Of a DNA stretch of 43,473 bases, positions 30,483 to 39,280 are shown piece by piece. The DNA is from Chloroflexota bacterium (GTDB lineage: Bacteria > Chloroflexota > UBA11872 > VXOZ01). The notes beneath the pieces are model-generated. The model worked only from the letters and a program-made list of their open reading frames with translations, was not told the origin of the DNA and did not search any database. Each line of letters begins with the position of its first letter. Position 1 is the stretch's first letter. The stretch is from assembly GCA_022824225.1 (NCBI GenBank), contig JAJEAH010000038.1:1-43473 (forward strand). The letters are read 5' to 3'. Position numbers and translations under genes: made by a program.

Positions 30483-31919
30483 ATGAACAATAGGGCTTTC
30501 TGTAGATTTAGCATCGCGTTCTTTCTGGGAGTCGCGCTGCTGCTGTTGACACCTGGCAGGATGCCGGCTGCCGACTGCCAGTTTGTGCTGGGTTTCAAGA
30601 CGCTCCGCGACCTCATCGGCCACGACATTGTCGGCGAGTGCCTGGATAACGAGCACTACAATGCTATCGGCGATAGTAACCAGCACACCACCGGCGGACT
30701 ACTCGCCTGGCGCAAAGCCGACAACTGGACCGCCTTCACCGACGGCTACCGCACGTGGGTAAACGGCCCCAACGGCCTGCAACAACGGCTCAATACCGAA
30801 CGCTTCGAATGGGAAGCCGACTACGCTGAGATTACGGGACAGGCGGAAAGTAACTCACTTACTCAAGAGGACTTGCGCAATGCTGAGTTGCAGACTGGCT
30901 TGTTTCAGAGACTATTCGAGTTCAGCGACGCACGTGTGCGGTTGCAAGATGGCATCTATGAGGACGTGTTTCGCTATGGGTCCAATGGTTCAGTTTCCGA
31001 GCATCGAAGAATTACAAGAATACGGGAAGAGCACCCCTTTGCTCTCGGCGACCTCGATCGCGATGGCAACGATGATGCTGTCGCAATAGTGGGCATTTGG
31101 GAGGGTGGAAACATCGTCTTTTCTTATCTCACCGCGTTTCGCAATGATGGCGGTGTGCCGGTGCACGTTGCATCCGTTTTGCTAGGCGCTAAGATCGGGA
31201 TAGACTCAATCACAATCTCGGATGGAATCGTTACGGTTCAGACAAGGCAACTGGGGCCGGATGATGCAAATTGCTGCCCTTCACAAGATGTCCTTCTCAG
31301 GTATCGTTTGGCGGGCACTTCGTGGCTGTTGCTAGATGAGTCCATCCAGTCACAGACTCAATCAACTGCTCCTGAGGTCATTACATGGCCGTGGAATAGA
31401 GACCTATCCCCAGAAGATATGTTGGGCTTGCATTTGCGGAATCGTGGAATGAGAGCGGGCTCTACAACCTATAGATTCCTGGCGAGGGCACTACGCGTAT
31501 ACGCCTACAGCGCCTATCCTGTGTACTTGATTTACCTTGATTCTCTAGGTGTTGCCGTAAAGGACGTGGGGAATACAGAAGAATGGGAGGATTTCGTTCA
31601 TGCATACCTCTCAAATCCAGGCATCCGACGTGAAGTGCATAGCGCAGTGGGCAGCTACATGCGGACTACCGAGTACTTAGGGCCAATCTTGACGACGTTC
31701 TTGAAAGGAGAGGTCTACGGCCCGCTACAGGACAAGGTTGATTTCTTGTCTCTAGTTGGCACTGCCATACGGGACAGCTCCTTTGTTTACGTGGATGGAA
31801 GGAGTTGGCAGGGCGAGTGCGGTCCAGGATGCCAGAAGGTTAGGGGTGGCTTAGTGGGACTCCATGTGGACTATGACATAAGCGCCCTCGAGAGACTGCC
31901 AAATCCCTGGAAGGAGTAG
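30483..31919 (+). CDS. Secreted protein with Chloroflexota-type N-terminal module
   Basis: From ATG 30483 the protein is 478 residues; AGGAG lies ten bases upstream, and ATG 30459 lies inside the repeat element and is not preferred. A signal peptide is clear (basic start, FSIAFFLGVALLLLTPG, cleavage near PAADC). Next comes a compact module, DCQFVLGFKTLRDLIGHDIVGECL ... TTGGLLAWRKADNWTAFTDGYRTWVNGPNGLQQRLNTERFEWE, which I have seen repeatedly in predicted secreted Chloroflexota proteins; its function is unknown. A middle region has a calcium-type loop (LGDLDRDGNDDAVAIVG, FG-GAP-like) and beta strands to about 290. The C-terminal 200 residues are not recognised; CGPGC near the end may form a disulfide. 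Likely exported or cell-surface. Confidence 0.8.
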   Translation: MNNRAFCRFSIAFFLGVALLLLTPGRMPAADCQFVLGFKTLRDLIGHDIVGECLDNEHYNAIGDSNQHTTGGLLAWRKADNWTAFTDGYRTWVNGPNGLQQRLNTERFEWEADYAEITGQAESNSLTQEDLRNAELQTGLFQRLFEFSDARVRLQDGIYEDVFRYGSNGSVSEHRRITRIREEHPFALGDLDRDGNDDAVAIVGIWEGGNIVFSYLTAFRNDGGVPVHVASVLLGAKIGIDSITISDGIVTVQTRQLGPDDANCCPSQDVLLRYRLAGTSWLLLDESIQSQTQSTAPEVITWPWNRDLSPEDMLGLHLRNRGMRAGSTTYRFLARALRVYAYSAYPVYLIYLDSLGVAVKDVGNTEEWEDFVHAYLSNPGIRREVHSAVGSYMRTTEYLGPILTTFLKGEVYGPLQDKVDFLSLVGTAIRDSSFVYVDGRSWQGECGPGCQKVRGGLVGLHVDYDISALERLPNPWKE

Positions 31920-31948
31920 AGCTAGCAGGTCGACTACCTCTGCTCTTT

Positions 31949-32040
31949 AGGCAAATGGTCTGGCGACAGGCTCAGCACGAATGGAGGGGGACTACTTCCG
32001 TTCGCCCTGAGCAACTTCGAAGGGTGAATGGAAAAACGAA
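31949..32040. repeat. Diverged palindromic repeat copy
   Basis: TTCCGTTC (31996-32003) pairs with GAATGGAA (32026-32033) except for one G-T type mismatch, enclosing CCCTGAGCAACTTCGAAGGG. A second core (GACAGGCTCAGCACGAATGG) precedes it. This is another locus of the same repeat family, between two plus-strand genes. Confidence 0.7.
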
Positions 32041-32061
32041 TAGACGAGAGAGGTAGAGTGC

Positions 32062-33858
32062 GTGACTGCTAAGGATATGACTACCATCTTGCCGCCGTTG
32101 TGCTGCTACGACCCGGAGTTTGCGCCGTTTGGGCGTTACGGTTTGGAGATGCTCTTTGCCGAGGGGTTGACCGGCGCGGAGGAGCGGAACGTGCGGGAGG
32201 CGCCGCTGGAGGCAGGCGCTGCTAAAGAACGGCAGGCGGTCATTGTCGCGCCGTGCGGTGAGGACACGGGAGCGGAGGCGGCGGCGCTGGCGGCGCTGCG
32301 CCAGGGAACGCCAGTGGTGTTTTTGCGTCCTTCCGCAGAGACGGCGGCGGAACTTGGCATTAAGGATAGGCAGCGGCGCACGGCCAATGAGGCTTACATC
32401 GCGCCGGAGCGCGACCATCCGCTGTGGTTCGCGGCCCTGGGCGACTTTCTGCAATTTCACGGCGCGGCGGATATGTATGGGGAATATGGCGGAAACGAGC
32501 GCGTGCTGGCTTGGGTCGCCGGGCGCGATTGGGCCTTGCCGTTTCCGGCCATCGTCACCGGCACGTACGGCGCGGGGCGGTTTGCCGTTTTCACGTACGA
32601 CCTGGCGGAATCAACGGTCCTCTTCCACCAGGGATGCCCGGACCTGGCCAGCACCGGGGATAGGCCGGATGCCGACGGTGACGGCCTGTTTTCGCCCAGC
32701 GACCTCTTCTTTGGCTACCGCGACCGCACGCTGCTCGATTTGCCGCAGGCCGACCTGCAGCAGCAGTTGCTCGTGCGCATCTTGGAGTGGGCAAGCGCGC
32801 CGCACATGCCATTGGCGCGGCTGTGGTACTATCCCGACGCCGCGCCTGCCATCGTGCTCCTCAACGGCGACAGCGACGGCATGACCCGACCGCAGATGGA
32901 GTGGTACACCAACATGGTGGAAGCCCACGGCGGCGAGTATACGGTCTACCTCATGGAGGAGCACCTCAAGCACCTCACGCCGGAGATGGAGCGCGACTAC
33001 CGGCGGCGGGGCCACTCGGCGGGACCCCATATCTGGCATTCGCTCAAGCCGACCGTGGCGGAAATGCGCGAGCGCATTCAGGAGGAAGTGGCACTCTTTG
33101 AAGATCGTTACGGCTATCCGCCCAAGACCACCCGCCACCACTGCGTCATCTGGCCGGGCTGGGTGGAGACCGCCCAGGCGCTGGCCGACGCCGGTTTTCG
33201 CATGGATACCAATTACCGCGCGGGCGACCACCAGCAATACGGCTACCTGACCGGCAGCGGTCTGCCCATGCGGTTCATCGATGCGGGAGGCGAGTTTATC
33301 GAGCTTTTTGAGCAAGAGACGCTCTTTTGCGATGACTATGTGCTGGTGGACAAGAGTTTCCTGCCGCCCTTGAGCGTGGAGGAGGCTATTGCGGTCTCCA
33401 AGGAGTACATCGACGCCGCCATCGCCAGCTACCACACGGTGGTCCACCTCTACTTCCATCCCATCTACGCTACGGGCATACGCGTTCGGACCGGGCAACT
33501 CATCCATACCGCCGGCTGGTTCGAGGCAGTCTTGAAGTATGCCGCGGCGCTGGACTTGCCCATGCCGAGCACGGACGCGTGGTGCACCTTCAATGAACGG
33601 CGGCGCGCGATGGCGCTCACCAGCCAACATTGGGATGCCGATGCCGGTATGCTCACCTTGCATATCGACGCGCAGGATACGCTGTCCGGCAGCACGCTGC
33701 TGGCGCCGGCATACTATGGCGAAAGAGAGATCGAGCGCGCGCTGCTGGACGGTGAGGAGATGCAACTCATCCGCCGCAGCGTGGGAGGCGAGGCGCGCGG
33801 CTTGGCGGTGGGCGATTTCGCCGCCGGGCCGCATCTGGTGACCGTCCACTACCGCTAG
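32062..33858 (+). CDS. Polysaccharide deacetylase-like protein with amidotransferase-like N-terminus
   Basis: A 598-residue protein starting at GTG 32062, with an AGAGAGGTAGAG stretch upstream. Residues 1-250 look like a class I glutamine-amidotransferase or ThuA-like trefoil fold (VIVAPCGEDTG, GTPVVFLRPS, FPAIVTGTYGAGRFAVFTYDLAESTVLFHQG). Residues about 258-500 resemble the NodB/CE4 barrel: IVLLNGDSDGMT (D270, D272), RRGHSAGPHIWH (H318, H323), TTRHHCVIWPGWVETAQALADAGFRMDTNYR (R358), later VVHLYFHPIYATGI. The C-terminal 100 residues form a beta-sandwich. No signal peptide is visible. CE4 enzymes remove N- or O-acetyl groups from glycans with a metal ion; the N-terminal fusion is common in uncharacterised proteins. 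It opens a cluster of glycan-related genes, but its real substrate is unknown. Confidence 0.78.
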   Translation: MTAKDMTTILPPLCCYDPEFAPFGRYGLEMLFAEGLTGAEERNVREAPLEAGAAKERQAVIVAPCGEDTGAEAAALAALRQGTPVVFLRPSAETAAELGIKDRQRRTANEAYIAPERDHPLWFAALGDFLQFHGAADMYGEYGGNERVLAWVAGRDWALPFPAIVTGTYGAGRFAVFTYDLAESTVLFHQGCPDLASTGDRPDADGDGLFSPSDLFFGYRDRTLLDLPQADLQQQLLVRILEWASAPHMPLARLWYYPDAAPAIVLLNGDSDGMTRPQMEWYTNMVEAHGGEYTVYLMEEHLKHLTPEMERDYRRRGHSAGPHIWHSLKPTVAEMRERIQEEVALFEDRYGYPPKTTRHHCVIWPGWVETAQALADAGFRMDTNYRAGDHQQYGYLTGSGLPMRFIDAGGEFIELFEQETLFCDDYVLVDKSFLPPLSVEEAIAVSKEYIDAAIASYHTVVHLYFHPIYATGIRVRTGQLIHTAGWFEAVLKYAAALDLPMPSTDAWCTFNERRRAMALTSQHWDADAGMLTLHIDAQDTLSGSTLLAPAYYGEREIERALLDGEEMQLIRRSVGGEARGLAVGDFAAGPHLVTVHYR

Positions 33859-33892
33859 CGAACTCCCGCGGCCTTGCCAAACGCCAAAGCGC

Positions 33893-34705
33893 CTACATGA
33901 CCGGCAGCATGCCCATCATCCACAGCATCATCGCGCCCATTCCCAGCATCATAAGCAGCATGAGGGCCATGCGGGCGAGCAGGGCCGCGGTGCGCCAGGG
34001 CGCGTAGCCGAAGCCGACCGCAACGATGCGACCGGCGAGCCGAAATAGCCCCCACAGCCGCAGACCGTACCGTGACCGGCCCGCGGGGTCCGGGTCCAGC
34101 GGCAGGAAGACCACCGGCGCGTCGGCGGCAAGCATGTCCAGCGTGAGGGCGGCCGGCGGCGTAAAGTCCCCGGTCAACCCACCGCGCAGCCGGTTGAGCG
34201 CGCGGCGATGGATAACGCGTAAGCCGGAGTTCAAGTCGAGTACCGGCATCCCCAGGGCGTCCGCGGCGGTCATGTCCATGAACCACGGTAACAGCCGGCG
34301 GTAAGCGGGAACCGGATGCCGTGTGCCAACGCGCACGCCGACCGCCATGTCGGCGTCGAATTCCTGGAGCGTTCGCAGCAGGCCTGGAATGGCCGCGGCG
34401 GCGTAGAGCGTGTGGCGGTCTATGGTGCAGATGAGTTGGTGATTCGTCTGGGCGCAGGCGCCGAGCAGCGCGTTCCCCCAGTCGCCGCCGCTCTGGGGAG
34501 GCGCGCCGGATGCGGCGGCGCGTTCAGCGTTTGCGGTTGGCGCACACCGGTCGTCTTCGCCAACGACGATGATGTCCCACGTCAGACCGGCGTCGCCAAA
34601 ACCGGCGACCGCGCGCGCCACTGCCGCTTGAGCATCCGCATGGAAGAGCAGGACAGCCACGGTTACGGGCGCGGCGTCCGTGTCCCTTCCGCTCACCATC
34701 TCCAT
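33893..34705 (-). CDS. Degenerate GT2-like glycosyltransferase with C-terminal helix
   Basis: A 270-residue protein with the outline of a dolichyl-phosphate-mannose-synthase-like GT2 enzyme: an initial strand VTVAVLLFHADAQAAVARAV, WDIIVVGEDD, a later segment GNALLGACAQTNHQLICTIDRHTLY, then AVGVRVGTRHPVPAYRRLLPWFMDMTAADALGMPVLDLNSGLRVIHRRAL. In active members the third segment carries D-A-D-L-Q; here it reads IDRHTLY (Asp96), so the metal-binding DxD appears lost. The LDLNSGLRVI part, matching the acceptor region, is kept. The final 40 residues are a very Met/Ala/Leu-rich transmembrane helix. It may bind rather than transfer sugars, or be decaying. It is convergent with the deacetylase-like gene, 34 bases away. 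Confidence 0.7.
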   Translation of the reverse strand: MEMVSGRDTDAAPVTVAVLLFHADAQAAVARAVAGFGDAGLTWDIIVVGEDDRCAPTANAERAAASGAPPQSGGDWGNALLGACAQTNHQLICTIDRHTLYAAAAIPGLLRTLQEFDADMAVGVRVGTRHPVPAYRRLLPWFMDMTAADALGMPVLDLNSGLRVIHRRALNRLRGGLTGDFTPPAALTLDMLAADAPVVFLPLDPDPAGRSRYGLRLWGLFRLAGRIVAVGFGYAPWRTAALLARMALMLLMMLGMGAMMLWMMGMLPVM

Positions 34706-34966
34706 GTGGTAGGCCCTTTGCCGTTCGGCTGCGGCCTTGTCGTTGCCGGGCGATGCAGGCGCTGCACTCTGGGCTTAGCCCGCGTCCGTTCTTCGTTCAC
34801 GCAGCCTGCCGGTGACGATCTAGCAACGGCGATATTGCTTTCGCGCGGCGGCGCAGCGGGCAGAACGTATGGAGCATGCTCGTTCCAGGCGTGCTGAAGC
34901 GCGTCAGGCTGCTGCGTGACGCAAGCGACGGGAGCGGGCCGGAAGCGGTCCCGGCACGTATTGTCG

Positions 34967-36436
34967 TCAGGACTCCGCCGAGGCAACGTTCTTCATGTGC
35001 GGACTGACCCTGGCATGCACGCGCCGGGGATACTCATACGTATCGACCCGGTCATCGAGGTGCGCGGGCAACGCCTGGCCCAGGAAGCCCTCCAGCCGCG
35101 CGCGCATGTGCAGAGCCGCTTCCGGGTTGCTTTCGAGCACGTTGGCGGTCTCCAGCGGGTCGTTGCGCAAGTCGTAGAGTTCTTCCTGCACGTGCTGGGC
35201 CGCGGTCTCCTGCGTAACCGTAAAGCCGCCGCTGTCGGTCTTGCGCGGCCCCTGCTCGAAGTCCACGACGTAGTTGTAGTCGTGGTCGCGCACGGTGGCG
35301 TGTTGGCCCCAGCCGGCTATCACGAAATCGCGGACCGAATCTTGCTTGCCGGTAACCAGCGGCCACATGGACTTGCCGTCCAGGCCCCGGTGTTCGACGC
35401 CAAAGAGATCGAGCACCGTCGGCGGCACGTCCTGGTGCTGCACAAAGGCATCCAGCCGCTGGCCGGCGTACTGCTTGTCGGGATGGCGCAGGAACATGTT
35501 GATACGGGTATTGAACCACTGCAAGTGGTCTTCCGACTTGCCAAACCGGTTGCGGTCCAGGAGTTCTGTGCCGTGGTCGGACGTGAAGATGATCACCGTG
35601 TCGCCGAGCAGATGGAGCTGTTCCAGCTTGTCCAAGAAGTGACCGATCCAGGTATCCACGAACGTCACTTCACCGTAGTAGAGCGCCTTGGTCCGTTCGA
35701 TGGCCGACTCGCCGACCACCTCCGTGCCCACGGGCCAGATGTAGTCCTTGACCGAGTCGTCTTTGTAGTAGGCGTCTGCGTAGTGCAGCGGCGGGTCCCA
35801 TGGTTCGTGCGGATCGAAGGAATCGATATAGAGGTAGAACGGGCCATAGGAGGCGTTGTTTTCCACCCAGTCCATGGCGCTCAGGAAGACGCGGGCCGCT
35901 TGGAAGTCATCCTCTTTCGTGCGTTCACCCTGGTTCCAGAGATATTGCAGCATGCCCGTCATGCGCGGCGAGTCCGGCTCGGCGTCCGTATACTTGGTTG
36001 GGTCCACGGCGCCGGGCGGGAGGGTCTTCCAGTGGTCGAACTCCTGGCCGCGCACGAAGTCCCACGAGCAGAAGCCGCGCGTGAAGTTCATGGTCGCTTT
36101 GAACATGTGATACGTATCGGCGATGAAGCCGGTGTTGACACCGGATTCGACCAGGCGTTCGGCTACCGGCGTGTGTTCCGGCGGAATCTTGTGCCAGCCG
36201 CGTGGCGAGGGGCTGGAGCCCAACGTATCGAAGCCAAACCGCCAGGGAAAGCTATCCATGCCGGTAAAGAGCGCGCGGCGCACGGGGATGGTGGGGTACG
36301 CGCAGCCGTAGGCTTCGGTAAAGACGGTGCTTTCCGCCGCCAGGTTGTCAAGCACTGGCGTGCGGATGAAATCAGCGCCGAGTGAATGCACCATGTCGGT
36401 GCGCATGGTATCGAGGCAGATTACGACGACGTTCAT
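34967..36436 (-). CDS. Sulfatase-like (alkaline phosphatase superfamily) hydrolase with Thr at the nucleophile position
   Basis: A 489-residue protein with the sulfatase fold. Landmarks: VVVICLDTMRTDMV (Asp9, Asp14), YPTIPVRRALFTGM (47-60), YLYIDSFDPHEPWDPP (Asp208, His210), FTSDHGTELLD (Asp287, His288) and the C-terminal substrate segment LYDLRNDPLETANV. Active sulfatases have C/S-x-P-x-R, the Cys or Ser being oxidised to formylglycine; here the motif is T49-I-P51-V-R53. Thr is the nucleophile in phosphonate or nucleotide phosphodiesterase members of the same superfamily, so this could be a phosphodiesterase, phosphonate hydrolase or non-formylglycine enzyme. There is no signal peptide. The ATG 36436 is clean. 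It diverges from the membrane glycosyltransferase-like gene. Confidence 0.9.
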   Translation of the reverse strand: MNVVVICLDTMRTDMVHSLGADFIRTPVLDNLAAESTVFTEAYGCAYPTIPVRRALFTGMDSFPWRFGFDTLGSSPSPRGWHKIPPEHTPVAERLVESGVNTGFIADTYHMFKATMNFTRGFCSWDFVRGQEFDHWKTLPPGAVDPTKYTDAEPDSPRMTGMLQYLWNQGERTKEDDFQAARVFLSAMDWVENNASYGPFYLYIDSFDPHEPWDPPLHYADAYYKDDSVKDYIWPVGTEVVGESAIERTKALYYGEVTFVDTWIGHFLDKLEQLHLLGDTVIIFTSDHGTELLDRNRFGKSEDHLQWFNTRINMFLRHPDKQYAGQRLDAFVQHQDVPPTVLDLFGVEHRGLDGKSMWPLVTGKQDSVRDFVIAGWGQHATVRDHDYNYVVDFEQGPRKTDSGGFTVTQETAAQHVQEELYDLRNDPLETANVLESNPEAALHMRARLEGFLGQALPAHLDDRVDTYEYPRRVHARVSPHMKNVASAES

Positions 36437-36668
36437 GATTGTGGGCCCGGACCTCTGCTTGTCTAAACGATATTGCCTCTAGCTAAGCACATTGCGCCAG
36501 GGCCGCGCAAGCCGCGCTGTGGCGGGGCGCGGCAATCTAGTCCGAGTCGCACGGACGGGTGGCGCGGTTGCGCCACGGTTCGCGCCGCCATTAGAATGAG
36601 GCTTGGCATGCGCCGCATGTCTATACGCGTTCCCCACTCCTCAATTCCATTGCTACTCACTTGCGCCC

Positions 36669-38252
36669 ATGGAACAACCAGCTCAAATCGCGGGCAGCGC
36701 GCGCCAAGAACTGACTGCGTGGACACGGCTCGGTTGGCTGCTCAGCGTTGGGTTCCTCGTTGTGACAGCCGTAAGCCGCATTCCCTTTCGCAGCGAGACG
36801 CTGTTTGCGTGGGATTCCGCGAACTACGCCTTCGCGCTCGCCGAGTACAACGTAGTCTTCCACCAGCCGCAGCCTCCCGGCTATCCCCTCTACGTCGGCA
36901 GCGCCAAGCTGCTCTACGGCCTGGGCCTGGACGCCAACGCGAGCTACGTGCTGCTCTCTGTGGCCGCCAGCAGCCTGGCGGTGTGGCTGCTATTCGTGCT
37001 TGGCTGGCGGCTCTACGGCCTGCAAACGGCAATCGTCAGCGCCTTGTTGCTGGCGACGAGCAGTGTATTCTGGAGCCACGGCGAGGTGGCGTATCCGTAC
37101 GCGTTCCTCGCTCTGTTCAGCACACTCGTGTTGTTGTTGCTGGTCGAGACGAAGTTTGGGCCGCGCAACCTGATCGTGCCGGCGGCTTTGGCGTTGGGCG
37201 TGGGCGCGGGGTTCCGGCCGGACCTCCTCCTATTCCTCTTGCCGGTGTGGCTCTACGCGTGGTGGGGACAGACTCTGCGCAGTCTCATTGCCGGTTTCGT
37301 TGTGATGGTCTTGGTTGTCCTGGCTTGGGGAGCGGCCACGGTGCAATTGTCCGGCGGTTGGGAAGCCTACGCAAACGCATCCGGGGAGTACTACGGCTTT
37401 TGGTCGGGGCAGCCCACCGGCCTGATGAGCTATCTGAGCAACGTGATTGACAACACCCGCACATTGACTGCGGTCCTCTATAACGGCGTTGGCCTGGCGC
37501 TCTTGCCCATCGTCTACTTCCTGGGGCGGTACTTCTCGCCGCAGCAGGTCGTCCGGGATGCCCGCACACGGATAGTAACGCTCTGGATTATCGTGCCGTT
37601 CGTCTTCTACATGTTTGCCCACATTGGCAATCCCGGTTACGTGCTGTCGTTTCTGCCGGGCCTGCTAGTCTACGCTGCCTTGGCCGTACGCGGCTTTTCC
37701 CGCGATTGCGAGCAGGCCTATCGCTTTTTCATGACCCAGCGGGGCATGGTCACCACAGCCTTAACGCCGCATCGGGTCTCCGTAGGCATCACCGGCGCGC
37801 TTGTTGCCCTCATCGCGGGCACGAACGCCCTGCTCTTCCTGTTTGCCGCCGGTGAGGGCCGCTATCAGGAGATCCGGCAGATAGACGACATCCTCACCAA
37901 GCAGGTGCGGTACATCACGTTGAACCACACCCCGGCGGACACGCTCATCGTCGCCTTCGACCGCTCGCACCAGCTTGAGTACTACTTGCCGGACTACACC
38001 TTCCGCCTGCTGCTCGATCCCGGCCATCCCACGTACTGGGAGGCGCGGCAGGAGTTTACTGTGCCGGAAGGGGTCACCCGGATCATCCTGCCCGACCTGG
38101 GCAGGAATACCAGCGACCGGACGGACGGCATCGTTCAAGTGGGTCTCGGGCCCGGTGTCAGTCTCTTCGTGGCTACCGTGCGGCCCGGCGATACGCTCAT
38201 ACACGGTTACCAATACGCTTCTGTGCGCCCGAAGGCGGAGGGCGGCGGATGA
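36669..38252 (+). CDS. Multi-spanning glycosyltransferase-like membrane protein (DUF2723/GT-C)
   Basis: A 527-residue protein from ATG 36669 (MEQPAQIAG). The frame continues 22 codons upstream but this is rejected because residues there are not membrane-like. The first helix (LGWLLSVGFLVVTAVS) is followed by RSETLFAWDSANYAFALAEYNVVFHQPQPPGYPLYVGSAKLLY: the Asp in the first loop and the PPGYPLY segment are typical of GT-C type polyprenyl-phosphate sugar transferases and DUF2723 proteins. About ten helices follow, with HGEVAYPYAFLALF, and a C-terminal soluble domain from about residue 420. It overlaps folP by four bases (ATGA), which suggests co-translation although their functions are unrelated. 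Donor and acceptor unknown. Confidence 0.82.
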   Translation: MEQPAQIAGSARQELTAWTRLGWLLSVGFLVVTAVSRIPFRSETLFAWDSANYAFALAEYNVVFHQPQPPGYPLYVGSAKLLYGLGLDANASYVLLSVAASSLAVWLLFVLGWRLYGLQTAIVSALLLATSSVFWSHGEVAYPYAFLALFSTLVLLLLVETKFGPRNLIVPAALALGVGAGFRPDLLLFLLPVWLYAWWGQTLRSLIAGFVVMVLVVLAWGAATVQLSGGWEAYANASGEYYGFWSGQPTGLMSYLSNVIDNTRTLTAVLYNGVGLALLPIVYFLGRYFSPQQVVRDARTRIVTLWIIVPFVFYMFAHIGNPGYVLSFLPGLLVYAALAVRGFSRDCEQAYRFFMTQRGMVTTALTPHRVSVGITGALVALIAGTNALLFLFAAGEGRYQEIRQIDDILTKQVRYITLNHTPADTLIVAFDRSHQLEYYLPDYTFRLLLDPGHPTYWEARQEFTVPEGVTRIILPDLGRNTSDRTDGIVQVGLGPGVSLFVATVRPGDTLIHGYQYASVRPKAEGGG

Positions 38253-39139
38253 GCCTGCCGCTCATTTCCGCTGAACCGCGCTTGCCGGCCACGCGCTGCG
38301 GCGGGCGTACTTTCACGTGGGGCGAACGCACGTACGTCGTTGGGATTCTCAACGTAACGCCCGATTCATTTTCCGGCGACGGCGTGGGCAAGGACGTGAG
38401 TCGCGCCGCGGCGCAGGCGGCGCGATTTGCCGCGGAGGGCGCCGACGTGCTGGACATTGGCGGCGAGTCGACCCGCCCCGGCGCGGTGACTACTTCCCTG
38501 CAGGAAGAACTCGACCGTGTGTTGCCAGCCGTTGAGGCCGTGCGGCGGGAGGTGGACGTGCCCATTTCCATCGATACGTACAAGCCGGCCGTGGCCCGTG
38601 AGGCTGTGCGCGCTGGCGCGTCCATGGTCAATGACGTGTGGGGCTTGCGGGGTGATGCGGACATGGGCGCGACTGTCGCGTCGCTGAACGTGCCGGTGGT
38701 GCTCATGCACAACCGCCGGTCCGTTGCGCAACACTCTTCTCTCGGCGGCTACTACGGAAGCGCCGCCTACGCTGACGTGGCGGAAGACGTGACCCGAGAG
38801 TTGGGCGATACGGTTGCCCGCGCCACGTCATGCGGCATTGCCGGAGAGAACATCATTGTGGACCCTGGGATTGGGTTCGGCAAGACGCCGCCGCAGAACA
38901 TTGCGCTCATGCGAAACCTGAATGTGCTCCGGCGCTTGGGGCAACCGGTGCTCGTTGGTACGTCGCGCAAGTCATTCATCGGGCTTGCCTTGGATCTGCC
39001 CGCGAACGATCGCCTGGAAGGCACGGCGGCTACGGTGGCTCTGGCCATAGCCCAGGGCGTTGACCTCGTGCGCGTGCACGACGTGGGCGCCATGGCACGG
39101 GTTTGCCGCATGACCGATGCCATCGTGCGCGGGGGCTAA
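38249..39139 (+). CDS. folP: Dihydropteroate synthase
   Basis: FolP condenses dihydropterin pyrophosphate with para-aminobenzoate in folate synthesis. The 296-residue protein has the two signatures of the family: VGILNVTPDSFSGDG (loop 1) and GADVLDIGGESTRPGA (loop 2), then SIDTYKPAVAREAVRAGASMVNDVWGL, VVLMHNRR, IIVDPGIGFGKTPPQNIALMRNL and VGTSRKSFIG with the substrate-binding Ser-Arg-Lys, ending in AIAQGVDLVRVHDV. The N-terminus is about 25 residues longer than the shortest members. ATG 38249 overlaps the stop codon of the membrane protein upstream. No other folate gene is near, but chorismate, the source of para-aminobenzoate, is made by the aro genes elsewhere in the window. Confidence 0.97.
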   Translation: MSLPLISAEPRLPATRCGGRTFTWGERTYVVGILNVTPDSFSGDGVGKDVSRAAAQAARFAAEGADVLDIGGESTRPGAVTTSLQEELDRVLPAVEAVRREVDVPISIDTYKPAVAREAVRAGASMVNDVWGLRGDADMGATVASLNVPVVLMHNRRSVAQHSSLGGYYGSAAYADVAEDVTRELGDTVARATSCGIAGENIIVDPGIGFGKTPPQNIALMRNLNVLRRLGQPVLVGTSRKSFIGLALDLPANDRLEGTAATVALAIAQGVDLVRVHDVGAMARVCRMTDAIVRGG

Positions 39140-39280
39140 CCGCCCATGCTCAGAGCCATGCTCTGCCCCGCGACCGGCGCCGGTGTGCGCGATGGCCTGG
39201 CCGCTGACCGATTGGTTTCGTCTTCGCTGTGCGTGCGCAAGACTGGCGTGTCAACCTAGCCTGCGAAAGTAGGTCATCGC

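Noticed and set aside
34916-36385. A 489-codon open frame on the plus strand
   Set aside because: It lies exactly opposite the sulfatase-like gene, which has clear family motifs; the plus frame has no domain features and its length results from high GC content with few stop codons.
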